Below, piece by piece: positions 1 to 5,248 of a DNA stretch of 5,880 nt (position 1 is the stretch's first letter; each line of letters opens with the position of its first letter). The position numbers and the translations under genes are program-made. The DNA is from Xanthobacteraceae bacterium (GTDB lineage Bacteria; Pseudomonadota; Alphaproteobacteria; Rhizobiales; Xanthobacteraceae). The DNA lies in the NCBI GenBank assembly GCA_030037185.1, contig JASHRR010001446.1, forward strand, positions 1 through 5,880, written 5' to 3'. Below the pieces are notes generated by a model. The model searched no databases. It saw only the letters and a list, made by a program, of their open reading frames with translations, and had not been told where the DNA came from.

Positions 1-761
1 GGCGATGCGTCGAGGCCCCGCTCGACGATATCGAGAAATTCCTCCTTGTTGAAAGCGATGCCGCCGCCGGTTCCGCCCAGCGTGAACGAGGGGCGGATGA
101 TGGCCGGAAGACCGATCTGGGTGAGCGCCTCCAGCGCTTCGGCAAGCCCCTTGGCGATATACCGGCGTTTGCGCTCCGCCTCGCCGGCCGCCCAGGCGCC
201 CTCGAAGAGCGCGATGGCGCGCCGCTCCTCGTCAGCCGCAAGGCCGCGCTGCTTGATGCGGTCGATCTCGGCGTGATGGCGGTCGCGGTCGGCCCGCTTG
301 AGATCGGAGGCGTTGGCAAGCGTGGACTTGGGCGTTGCCAGGCCGATCCGCTTCATGGCCTGGCGGAACAGCTCGCGATCCTCCGCCTTGTCGATCGCCT
401 CGGCGGTCGCGCCGATCACGCTAACGCCGAACGCCTCGAGCACGCCCATGCGACGCAGCGACAATGCGCAGTTGAGCGCCGTTTGGCCCCCCATGGTCGG
501 CAGCAATGCATCGGGACGCTCCTTCTCGATGATGCGGGCAACGATGTCCGGGGTGATCGGTTCGACATAGGTGGCGTCGGCAATGTCCGGATCCGTCATG
601 ATGGTGGCCGGATTGGAGTTAACGAGGACGACGCGATAGCCCTCGGCTTTGAGAGCCTTGCAGGCCTGGGTCCCCGAATAATCGAATTCGCAAGCCTGGC
701 CGATGACGATCGGTCCCGCGCCGATAATCAGGATCGTCGAAAGATCGGTTCGTTTTGGCAT
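1..761 (-). CDS. carB: Carbamoyl-phosphate synthase large subunit, N-terminal part (cut by window edge)
   Basis: This is the start of the large (synthetase) subunit of carbamoyl-phosphate synthase, a cytoplasmic enzyme that makes carbamoyl phosphate from bicarbonate, ammonia delivered by CarA, and two ATP, for pyrimidine and arginine synthesis. I translated the minus strand from ATG 761-759; about 253 codons are present without interruption. Diagnostic stretches are [17 protein letters not shown] at the start, [58 protein letters not shown] and [18 protein letters not shown], all typical of the first CarB half (pre-ATP-grasp and ATP-grasp). Between about residues 155 and 205 there is an Arg/Glu/Ala-rich segment that E. 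coli CarB lacks and that I recall from alphaproteobacterial homologs. No strong Shine-Dalgarno precedes the ATG. carA is not directly upstream, since the neighbour diverges. An intrinsic terminator lies 29 nt before the start codon. The identity is certain; the 3' two thirds lie outside the window. Confidence 0.97.
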   Translation of the reverse strand, partial: MPKRTDLSTILIIGAGPIVIGQACEFDYSGTQACKALKAEGYRVVLVNSNPATIMTDPDIADATYVEPITPDIVARIIEKERPDALLPTMGGQTALNCALSLRRMGVLEAFGVSVIGATAEAIDKAEDRELFRQAMKRIGLATPKSTLANASDLKRADRDRHHAEIDRIKQRGLAADEERRAIALFEGAWAAGEAERKRRYIAKGLAEALEALTQIGLPAIIRPSFTLGGTGGGIAFNKEEFLDIVERGLDAS

Positions 762-790
762 GCGTTACCAGCAAGACATTGATCAGGCGT

Positions 791-817
791 AAAAAAGGCG
801 GCGTTCTCAGCGCCGCC
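791..817 (-). terminator. Intrinsic terminator in the carB leader (candidate attenuator)
   Basis: Read on the minus strand, a perfect 7-bp GC-only stem GGCGGCG / CGCCGCC (817-811 with 803-797) encloses a 7-nt loop CTGAGAA and is followed at once by six T residues (796-791). This is a classic Rho-independent terminator pointing towards carB. Because the gene on the other side is transcribed away from it, there is no upstream gene in the window for it to terminate. Transcripts entering carB from the intergenic region must pass it, so an attenuation role is the simplest reading. The structure is seen directly; the regulatory role is inferred. Confidence 0.75.
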
Positions 818-932
818 CCGCAAAATTTCCCCGGCCTCCGGACGCTGTCCGTCGCGCCGAGCGGACCCTTATCTCATAATCTCGTGCGAGGGAAGGGCGT
901 GTTTTCCGATCGAACGTCATCTTGCGGGCCAT
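807..932 (-). CDS. Possible 41-codon leader ORF ending in the carB attenuator hairpin
   Basis: A minus-strand ORF begins at ATG 932-930 (a second in-frame ATG is at 920) and runs 41 codons to a TGA at 809-807. That stop lies exactly in the loop of the terminator hairpin preceding carB. The predicted peptide is short and arginine-rich (starts MARKMTFDRK, ends NFAGRR). The mRNA has a UUUU tract at 825-822 just before the hairpin. The geometry recalls the pyrBI-type leader of enterobacteria, where a ribosome following RNA polymerase closely prevents hairpin formation when UTP is scarce. Against it: no good Shine-Dalgarno is visible (only GGTGG/GGCGG-like sequence upstream), and an ORF of this size occurs easily by chance in GC-rich DNA. 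Confidence 0.22.
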   Translation of the reverse strand: MARKMTFDRKTRPSLARDYEIRVRSARRTASGGRGNFAGRR

Positions 933-997
933 CGGCGTTGGCCGCCACCACCACCGTCGGCGGTCGATATCGCCGGGGTGTTACCGGCTGCCGATCG

Positions 998-1033
998 GGT
1001 TATAACCATCCATAGTTTTGCTTAACGGAGGAG
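998..1033 (+). promoter_or_regulatory. Possible promoter core and ribosome binding site of the dioxygenase gene
   Basis: A perfect 10-bp palindrome GGTTATAACC (998-1007) holds a TATAAC hexamer that can be read as a -10 element on either strand, so it could serve both the dioxygenase gene and the divergent carB leader. No convincing -35 element lies at the right distance on either strand, so this is weak as a promoter call. The GGAGGAG at 1027-1033, six bases before ATG 1040, is a strong Shine-Dalgarno and fixes the dioxygenase start. A second imperfect palindrome centred on CGATATCG (965-972) lies a little upstream. Confidence 0.35.
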
Positions 1034-1039
1034 TTCGTC

Positions 1040-1909
1040 ATGCGGGATGTCGTCGGCATCGAGGTGACGCCGCTGTCCACCGCCTGCGGCGCCGAGATCA
1101 AAGGGGTCGACTTGAGGAGTCCGCTGCCGACCGCGGCGGTCGAGGCGATCAGGCAGGCATGGCACAGGCATCTGGTGCTGGTATTCCGCGGCCAGGCTCT
1201 TTCACAGGATGATCAGCTTCGTTTCGCGTCCTATTTCGGCGAACTCGGCGACCGCAAGACGGCGCCGGAGCAGTTGCGCAGCCGTGCCGAGGGGAGCCGG
1301 CAGAACAACCAGAAGATTCTCCTCGTCTCCAACATCAAGGCCGACGGCAAGCCGATCGGTGCTTTTGGTGAAGGCGAGTTCTGGTTCCACATCGATGGCG
1401 GTTACACGCCGCGGCCCTACAGATACACGTTTCTTTACGCCATCGAGCTCCCGTCCACCGGCGGCCACACCATGTTTTCGAACATGTACAAGGCCTACGA
1501 GGCGGTTCCCCCTGCACTCAAAGAGAAGCTTGCGGGCCACAAGGCGCTGCATATCCACGAATATAACCGCGCAAAGCAGGCGAACAGCTCAGGCGACATC
1601 GCCGGCATTCCGCACCATTTTCATCCGGTGTTCATTACTCATCCGGATACGGGGCGCAAAACGCTGTTCGTCGACCGCCTGATGACCACGCGGGTCGAGG
1701 GCCTGAGCGCCGAGGAGAGTTCTGCGATCCTCGAGCAGCTCTACGACATCGGCGAGCGCCGGGAATTCGTTTACGAGCATGTCTGGCGGCCCGGCGATTT
1801 CGTGATGTGGGACAACCGCTGCACCATCCATGCGCGGACCGACTTTCCCAACGACGAACGCCGGCTTCTGCGCCGCTGCACGGTCGAAGGCGAACCGCTT
1901 TATGAGTGA
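1040..1909 (+). CDS. TauD/TfdA-family 2-oxoglutarate/Fe(II)-dependent dioxygenase
   Basis: The 289-aa protein belongs to the TauD/TfdA family, cytoplasmic non-haem iron enzymes that couple decarboxylation of 2-oxoglutarate to hydroxylation, often cleaving a C-S, C-O or C-N bond in a small organic acid. Length matches the family (E. coli TauD is about 280 aa). The N-terminal part has the usual GAEIKGVDL (residues 17-25) and HLVLVFRGQ (44-52). The iron ligands are readable: H117 and D119 in FHIDGGY, and distal H264 in WDNRCTIHARTDF. R279 in RRLLRRCTVEG is placed to bind the 2-oxoglutarate carboxylate, with R275 nearby. There is no signal peptide. The start is fixed by GGAGGAG six bases upstream. 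It is the only gene on this strand here, with no sulfonate transporter beside it, so taurine as substrate is not supported. I therefore give no gene symbol. Family confidence is high; the substrate is unknown. Confidence 0.93.
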   Translation: MRDVVGIEVTPLSTACGAEIKGVDLRSPLPTAAVEAIRQAWHRHLVLVFRGQALSQDDQLRFASYFGELGDRKTAPEQLRSRAEGSRQNNQKILLVSNIKADGKPIGAFGEGEFWFHIDGGYTPRPYRYTFLYAIELPSTGGHTMFSNMYKAYEAVPPALKEKLAGHKALHIHEYNRAKQANSSGDIAGIPHHFHPVFITHPDTGRKTLFVDRLMTTRVEGLSAEESSAILEQLYDIGERREFVYEHVWRPGDFVMWDNRCTIHARTDFPNDERRLLRRCTVEGEPLYE

Positions 1910-1942
1910 GGCGTTTCGGCCACCGCCGGGTCAGCTCAAGAA

Positions 1943-1983
1943 GAGGCGAAAACCTCGCCCGCCTCGCCATCGGCAGTTTTTTT
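1943..1983 (+). terminator. Possible terminator after the dioxygenase gene
   Basis: About 35 bases past the stop codon, GAGGCG (1943-1948) can pair with CGCCTC (1960-1965); a smaller alternative pairs GGCGA (1945-1949) with TCGCC (1955-1959). A run of seven T follows at 1977-1983. The gap of 11 bases between the larger stem and the T-run is longer than in a canonical Rho-independent terminator, so efficiency is doubtful, but position and orientation fit the end of the dioxygenase transcript. Confidence 0.4.
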
Positions 1984-2365
1984 GATGCGGGCATCGCATG
2001 CGCGGCGGCTTGAACGCGAGACCCGCAGCATTGCCCGAAGCGATAATCCGACGATCGCCGGCAATGAAATCTAAGCGGTGATACTCGGCATTTTCAATCG
2101 ATCGGCAAGTGAAAGCGAGAGAGCGGATGCGCAGTGCCACTCCGGCAAGGGCGCACCGGGGGGGCTTCTCGGATCACCCATGGCGGCAAAGGCACAAATC
2201 GCTTCGCGCAGGTGTTAGTTTAGCATGGATTGTCATGCGCCTTCGCCCCCAGAAGCCGATCGCTCCGTAGGCAATGTCGCGTAGGCCTAGCGTCGGCCGG
2301 CCAAACGGCGTTGGGCGCCCTCGGACGCTTGCGATTGGCTGAGGCGGGCGAGCACTCCCACTCAT
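1984..2365. other. Intergenic stretch without a supported gene
   Basis: Nearly 400 bases lie between the dioxygenase terminator region and the end of the minus-strand gene unit. The short open frames here (a 69-codon frame on minus ending near 1931 and a 63-codon frame at 2365-2174) lack ribosome binding sites and recognisable protein character. Visible small structures are a run of seven G across 2158-2164, the inverted repeat GCATG / CATGC (2223-2227, 2234-2238), the palindrome TAGGCCTA near 2282-2289, and the palindrome GGGCGCCC near 2315. I see no RNA gene, no insertion-sequence ends and no clear terminator for the minus-strand unit. Confidence 0.5.
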
Positions 2366-3352
2366 TCAGAAATCCGGCTTGTCAGCCGTCGGCACCTCGG
2401 AATTCTTGTTGTAATAATACTCATGCGTGTTTTCGGCGCAGACAAATTCGGGCCAGCCGCCGCGGGCGCGCCGGTAGGTCATCATCGCCGACCAAGGCAT
2501 CGTAAAGACGCCGTCATCTTCGACTGTAAATTCGAGCTGCAGGCCGCTGCCCCGGTCGTCGGGATCGACGTCCATGCCGGAGTCGTTGAAGGGCAGGCGC
2601 CGGTTCTCCTTTTGACCGCGTTCCTGCGCCTCTTTCGCGGCTTCGTAGTCGAGCAGTCGATAGCGTTCCACCACATGCAGAGCCGCGGTGTAGGGGGTGC
2701 CGAAGATGTCCACCATCGCGAATGGTCGCCTGGCCTTGACCCCGACCGTATCTATCACCAGCGTGTCGCCTTCGTAATGGCCGACCGAATCTCCATACCA
2801 GGACGGCGTCACGTGCGCCGGATGGGACTCGTTTAGCCGCACATGGCGCACTTCGTGATCGGGATTGCTATAAAGGATGGTGATTCTGTTCGGCTCCTGA
2901 AGCAATTGGATACCGATCGTCCATAAGATATACGGCACGGGTTGCGGCCAGCATTGGTTGGCCGGGGTCGGATAGGTCACGCCCGCCAGCGAAATCTTGC
3001 CGTGCTCGCGCACGACATCGGCGGCGTGCGGCTTCAAGATCGGATTGGTGTCGTCGCCGACCAGCTGGTTGCCGTTGCTCTCGCCGGTGCGCAGGCGCGA
3101 CCTGTTGCGCACCGGACCCGGGCCGGATGGCGGCGGGTCGAAGCTGGGCCAGGAGGGATGGGCCCATACGCCGGAGAAATCCGGGATGGCGGCGACGCCG
3201 CTGGCCGGTCGGCCCGCAGGCGCCGTTTGCGCCGCCGCCCCGCTCGCGACCATTGCCGCCACCGTCGCCAACACCAGGAGCGGCCGCGGCAGTGCGTTGA
3301 TGCCATCCCCCGGCCCACGGCTGCCGGTGGCTGCGGGACCGCGGCTGCGCAT
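2366..3352 (-). CDS. Exported protein of unknown function with GDSVGHYEGDTLVIDT motif
   Basis: This 328-aa protein is predicted to be exported: a basic N-terminus is followed by a hydrophobic stretch (about residues 21-38, LPRPLLVLATVAAMVASG) and an AAA|Q cleavage site near residue 41. The mature part has DFSGVW (58-63), a Cys-Trp-Pro segment (C134), ITILYSNPDHEVRHVRLN (157-174), HPAHVTPSWYGDSVGHYEGDTLVIDTVG split around residues 177-204, LHVVERYR (225-232), and a C-terminal region with C305. I recall this pattern from a large uncharacterised secreted family of soil bacteria, often encoded near DUF6152 proteins; its activity is unknown to me. The open frame extends further upstream, but I chose ATG 3352-3350 because the signal peptide starts there and it sits 1 nt after the stop of the preceding gene. 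With no Shine-Dalgarno in front, translation is probably coupled to that gene. C134 and C305 could form a disulfide in the periplasm. Confidence 0.85.
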   Translation of the reverse strand: MRSRGPAATGSRGPGDGINALPRPLLVLATVAAMVASGAAAQTAPAGRPASGVAAIPDFSGVWAHPSWPSFDPPPSGPGPVRNRSRLRTGESNGNQLVGDDTNPILKPHAADVVREHGKISLAGVTYPTPANQCWPQPVPYILWTIGIQLLQEPNRITILYSNPDHEVRHVRLNESHPAHVTPSWYGDSVGHYEGDTLVIDTVGVKARRPFAMVDIFGTPYTAALHVVERYRLLDYEAAKEAQERGQKENRRLPFNDSGMDVDPDDRGSGLQLEFTVEDDGVFTMPWSAMMTYRRARGGWPEFVCAENTHEYYYNKNSEVPTADKPDF

Positions 3353-3353
3353 T

Positions 3354-3929
3354 TTAGTCGAGCGTGGGGGTCTTGAGTTCGACGGCGCCCGGCTCCGTGC
3401 GCGAGAGCACGAAGGCGATGGAATCGATGAAGCGGCCCGGGTCGGGTGAGGCGAAATCGCCATTTGCCGGCAGCACGGTCGCTTCAAACACGAACAGCTT
3501 TCCTTTGGTGAAATAGAACGCGCCCGTCGAGCGGCCCTTCTTGTCAGGAAGATCGACAACCAATTTGCGGCCGTAAACTGCGTCCTTGCCCGGCTCGACG
3601 CGGGCGAACGCGTCCACCAGCACCTTCTTGCCGTCCTGGAACATATACTCCCGTTCGCCGAGAATGGTGGCGCCCTCGGCCTGTGCCTGGACGAAACTCA
3701 TCACCGTCACTTTGTACTCGATGTTGTTGTCCACCGACCGATAAACGAAGGTCTGGCGCGGTCCGGCAATGGCGCCTCTGAAGGTGCCGACGCTGGCTTT
3801 GACCTCGCCCGGCGCCATAAACGAGAAACCAAGTTCTCGGTTGATGTAGCTCTTCCAGGCCGCTTGTGCCGGCACCGCCGTCGTTGCAAGCGCCGCGCCT
3901 GCCACAGCTGCTATCATCGATATGCGCAT
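3354..3929 (-). CDS. Exported 191-aa protein, second copy of a tandem paralog pair
   Basis: The predicted protein has a signal peptide (residues 1-23, ending VPAQA or QAA before W25) and a mature domain of about 165 residues. Landmarks are AWKSYINRELGFSFMAPGE (24-42), GTFRGAIAG (48-56), NNIEYKV (68-74), EYMFQDGKKV (94-103), GRKLVVDLP (120-128), FYFTKGK (138-144), ATVLPANGD (150-158) and GRFIDSIAF (165-173). About 80 of 150 aligned positions are identical by hand count to the neighbouring 186-aa protein, so the two arose by tandem duplication. The pattern of an aromatic-rich start, a PGE turn, a GRKL strand and a closing RF(I/V)DSI helix resembles PsbP/Mog1/DcrB-like small exported domains, a guess at fold level only. 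The start ATG 3929 is supported by GGGAGG six bases upstream. The TAA stop is 1 nt before the next gene. Function is unknown. Confidence 0.85.
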   Translation of the reverse strand: MRISMIAAVAGAALATTAVPAQAAWKSYINRELGFSFMAPGEVKASVGTFRGAIAGPRQTFVYRSVDNNIEYKVTVMSFVQAQAEGATILGEREYMFQDGKKVLVDAFARVEPGKDAVYGRKLVVDLPDKKGRSTGAFYFTKGKLFVFEATVLPANGDFASPDPGRFIDSIAFVLSRTEPGAVELKTPTLD

Positions 3930-4036
3930 TCTCGTCCTCCCTTGATTTTCGCGGGCGCGATCGGCGCCGCCGTTGCCCCTCCTGGCCGCCCCTGGGTGGG
4001 GAAGCGAAGGAGCGCTGCAAACTGGTCCCCTTGCGA
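3930..4036 (-). other. Spacer between the tandem paralogs
   Basis: The 107-base gap holds C- and G-run segments in opposite orientation (CCCCTCC near 3976 and GTGGGG near 3996) that could fold into a weak structured RNA, but no T-run follows on the minus strand, so it is not a terminator. The paralogs are probably cotranscribed through it. The strong GGGAGG (3941-3936) at its end serves the downstream copy. Confidence 0.45.
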
Positions 4037-4597
4037 CTATTTTGACGACACCGGCAGCTCGATCGCATCATCTGGCGCGCGGACCGTGAAGAATGTGATC
4101 GAGTCGACGAACCGCCCCATCTCGGGCGTATCGTAGTCGCCATTGGCCGGCAGAACGGTCGCCTGGAGCCAAACGACCCGGCCGTTAATGAAATAGAACG
4201 CCGCCGAGGCGCGTCCGGCATTGTTGGGCAGATCGACCGTGAGCTTGCGCCCGAACTGGCGGTCGACCCGGCCGAACGTGTCCATCCGCACCTGCTTGCC
4301 GTCTTGGAAGCTGTATTCGGCTTCGCCCAGCAGCGTCGCGGCATCGTTCGCCTTGTCGCTCATGTCGATGACCACCGCCTTGTATTCGATGTTGTCGTCG
4401 GTAAAGCGGTAGATGAGAGTGTCGCGGGCGCCGGCTACCGCGCCGCGATAGGTTCCTTTTTCCACCTTGAGCTCGCCGGGCGCCGCAAAGGCAAAGCCCA
4501 GAGGATGGCTGATATAGCCGTGCCACGCCGCCGCCGCCGGCGCGCTCGTCGCCGCGAGCGCGGCGCCCACCCAAATCGCTAACGCCCTCAAACGCAT
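4037..4597 (-). CDS. Exported 186-aa protein, first copy of a tandem paralog pair
   Basis: The protein has a clear signal peptide (MRLRALAIWVGAALAATSAP, cleavage after the AAAA at 21-24) and a mature domain matching its downstream paralog along the whole length: AWHGYISHPLGFAF (24-37), GTYRGAVAG (48-56), DDNIEYKA (67-74), EYSFQDGKQV (94-103), GRKLTVDLP (116-124), FYFINGR (134-140), ATVLPANGD (146-154), GRFVDSITF (161-169). The copies differ mainly by a four-residue gap before GRKL and by their C-terminal tails. The open frame extends upstream to about 4732, but ATG 4597-4595 is chosen because GGGAGG (4608-4603) lies five bases before it and the signal peptide begins there. It is the promoter-proximal gene of the minus-strand unit; 107 bases separate it from the next copy. 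Function is unknown, with the same tentative PsbP/Mog1-like fold remark. Confidence 0.85.
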   Translation of the reverse strand: MRLRALAIWVGAALAATSAPAAAAWHGYISHPLGFAFAAPGELKVEKGTYRGAVAGARDTLIYRFTDDNIEYKAVVIDMSDKANDAATLLGEAEYSFQDGKQVRMDTFGRVDRQFGRKLTVDLPNNAGRASAAFYFINGRVVWLQATVLPANGDYDTPEMGRFVDSITFFTVRAPDDAIELPVSSK

Positions 4598-4637
4598 CCT
4601 TGCCTCCCGTGAGTTGCCCCGAGCGGTCCGCTCCCAG

Positions 4638-4656
4638 CTCCCCGGTTTGCGGGGAG
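4638..4656. repeat. GC-rich hairpin, REP-like element fragment
   Basis: CTCCCCG (4638-4644) pairs perfectly with CGGGGAG (4650-4656) around a GTTTG loop, followed by a purine-rich GGACGGGGAGGGGGAGAG stretch to about 4673. This composition resembles the palindromic intergenic repeats that I recall from Bradyrhizobium and relatives (TCCCCGC...GCGGGGA followed by a G-rich tail). On the minus strand it would lie in the 5' leader of the paralog unit. No T-run follows in either direction, so it is not an intrinsic terminator. Confidence 0.5.
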
Positions 4657-4715
4657 GACGGGGAGGGGGAGAGTTCAAATCTATCCGCTGTGGCCTGCTC
4701 CGTGTTGTCACTCTC

Positions 4716-4743
4716 TTGTACGATTTTCGCACCGTATTATAAT
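4716..4743 (+). promoter_or_regulatory. Near-consensus sigma70 promoter of the DUF6152 gene
   Basis: TTGTAC (4716-4721) and a perfect TATAAT (4738-4743) are separated by 16 bp. Transcription would begin near 4750 and give a leader of about 42 nt before ATG 4792. A TATAAT hexamer also reads on the minus strand (4741-4736) within the same near-symmetric ATTATAAT block, but no good minus -35 element sits at the right distance. It may still contribute to the divergent paralog unit, whose leader would be about 135 nt. Confidence 0.7.
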
Positions 4744-4791
4744 GTTAGCAAAAGATATAATCGATTGGTCAACTCATTCGGGAGACATCCA

Positions 4792-5187
4792 ATGAACTTG
4801 AAAGCCGTCAGCCTTGCCGCCCTCGCCGCAGCCGCATTCGCGGCGCCCGCCCTGGCGCACCATTCCTTCGCGATGTTTGATGCCGAAAAGACCGTCACCC
4901 TGCAGGGCACGGTCAAGGAATTCGAATGGGTTAATCCGCACTCCTGGCTTCGCGTCCTGGTCAATGACGAAAAGACCGGCAAACCCGTGCTGTGGGCGAT
5001 AGAATTGAGCTCGCCGGGACGGCTGGTCACCATGGGTATGCACGCCGATTCCGTGAAAGCCGGCGACGTGGTCTCGGTCACCATTCATCCGATGAAGGAC
5101 GGTGCGCGCGGCGGACAATTCATCCAGGCCGTCCTTCCGGGCGGCAAAGAGGTCATTCGCGCCAATGCCCGGGACGAAAACCAGTGA
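4792..5187 (+). CDS. DUF6152-family small exported protein
   Basis: The 131-aa protein matches what I recall of the DUF6152 family, small secreted proteins of unknown function common in soil proteobacteria and acidobacteria. A signal peptide MNLKAVSLAALAAAAFAAPA ends in ALA at 20-22, so the mature protein is predicted to start HHSFAMFD (H23, H24). The mature part of about 109 residues is beta-rich with the family landmarks VTLQGTVKEFEWVNPHSWL (35-53, H50), an ELSSPGRL segment (71-78), and AGDVVSVTIHPMKDG (90-104, H99), suggesting a small OB-like barrel. The start at ATG 4792 is supported by GGGAG (4780-4784) seven bases upstream and by the signal peptide; the frame is open further upstream but lies in promoter sequence there. 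It diverges from the paralog unit and is followed 166 bases later by an amidohydrolase gene, perhaps cotranscribed. The clustered histidines suggest, but do not prove, metal binding. Confidence 0.88.
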   Translation: MNLKAVSLAALAAAAFAAPALAHHSFAMFDAEKTVTLQGTVKEFEWVNPHSWLRVLVNDEKTGKPVLWAIELSSPGRLVTMGMHADSVKAGDVVSVTIHPMKDGARGGQFIQAVLPGGKEVIRANARDENQ

Positions 5188-5205
5188 GCCTGCGCTAGGG
5201 CTCAC
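5184..5205 (+). other. Hairpin overlapping the stop codon of the DUF6152 gene
   Basis: GTGAGCC (5184-5190, containing the TGA stop) pairs perfectly with GGCTCAC (5199-5205) around an 8-base loop. There is no T-run after it, so it is more likely an mRNA-stabilising or processing structure than a terminator, and transcription could continue into the amidohydrolase gene. It could also be a chance inverted repeat. Confidence 0.4.
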
Positions 5206-5209
5206 GCCG

Positions 5210-5225
5210 TAGGGTGGGCAAAGTC
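5210..5225 (+). repeat. Possible half of a Bradyrhizobium-type intergenic repeat
   Basis: The string GTAGGGTGGGCAAAG (5211-5225) is what I recall as the opening arm of a dispersed intergenic repeat in Bradyrhizobium genomes, which normally closes with a GTGCCCACC-like arm. Here no closing arm follows, so it would be a remnant. This rests on memory of the motif, not on a search. Confidence 0.35.
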
Positions 5226-5248
5226 GCCTTCCTCGAGTGAGAACAACC

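Noticed and set aside
273..782. 169-codon plus-strand frame opposite carB
   Set aside because: It is antisense to the unambiguous carB coding sequence and shows no protein family character.
940..960. Three consecutive Trp codons (TGG TGG TGG, minus strand) in frame with the carB leader ORF, resembling a trp-type attenuator peptide
   Set aside because: They lie upstream of the first usable ATG (932). In that frame a TAA comes before them with no ATG, GTG or TTG between, so they would not be translated. They come from a simple GGT repeat.
1011..1013. ATG on minus opening a 10-codon peptide (MDGYNPIGSR) upstream of the carB leader ORF
   Set aside because: It lies upstream of the possible minus -10 element, has no ribosome binding site and is too short to support.
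1931..2140. 69-codon minus-strand frame in the intergenic stretch after the dioxygenase
   Set aside because: No ribosome binding site at suitable spacing, no recognisable family, and it overlaps the probable terminator of the convergent dioxygenase gene.
2942..3449. Plus-strand frames of 144 and 150 codons opposite the 328-aa exported protein
   Set aside because: They have low-complexity Arg/Gly/Ala composition, lack ribosome binding sites and lie opposite a gene with signal peptide and recognisable motifs.
3544..4344. Long 266-codon minus-strand frame crossing both paralogs and the spacer
   Set aside because: It is an off-frame reading of two well supported homologous genes in GC-rich DNA. 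Its protein has Arg/Ser-rich composition and no domain, and it has no ribosome binding site.
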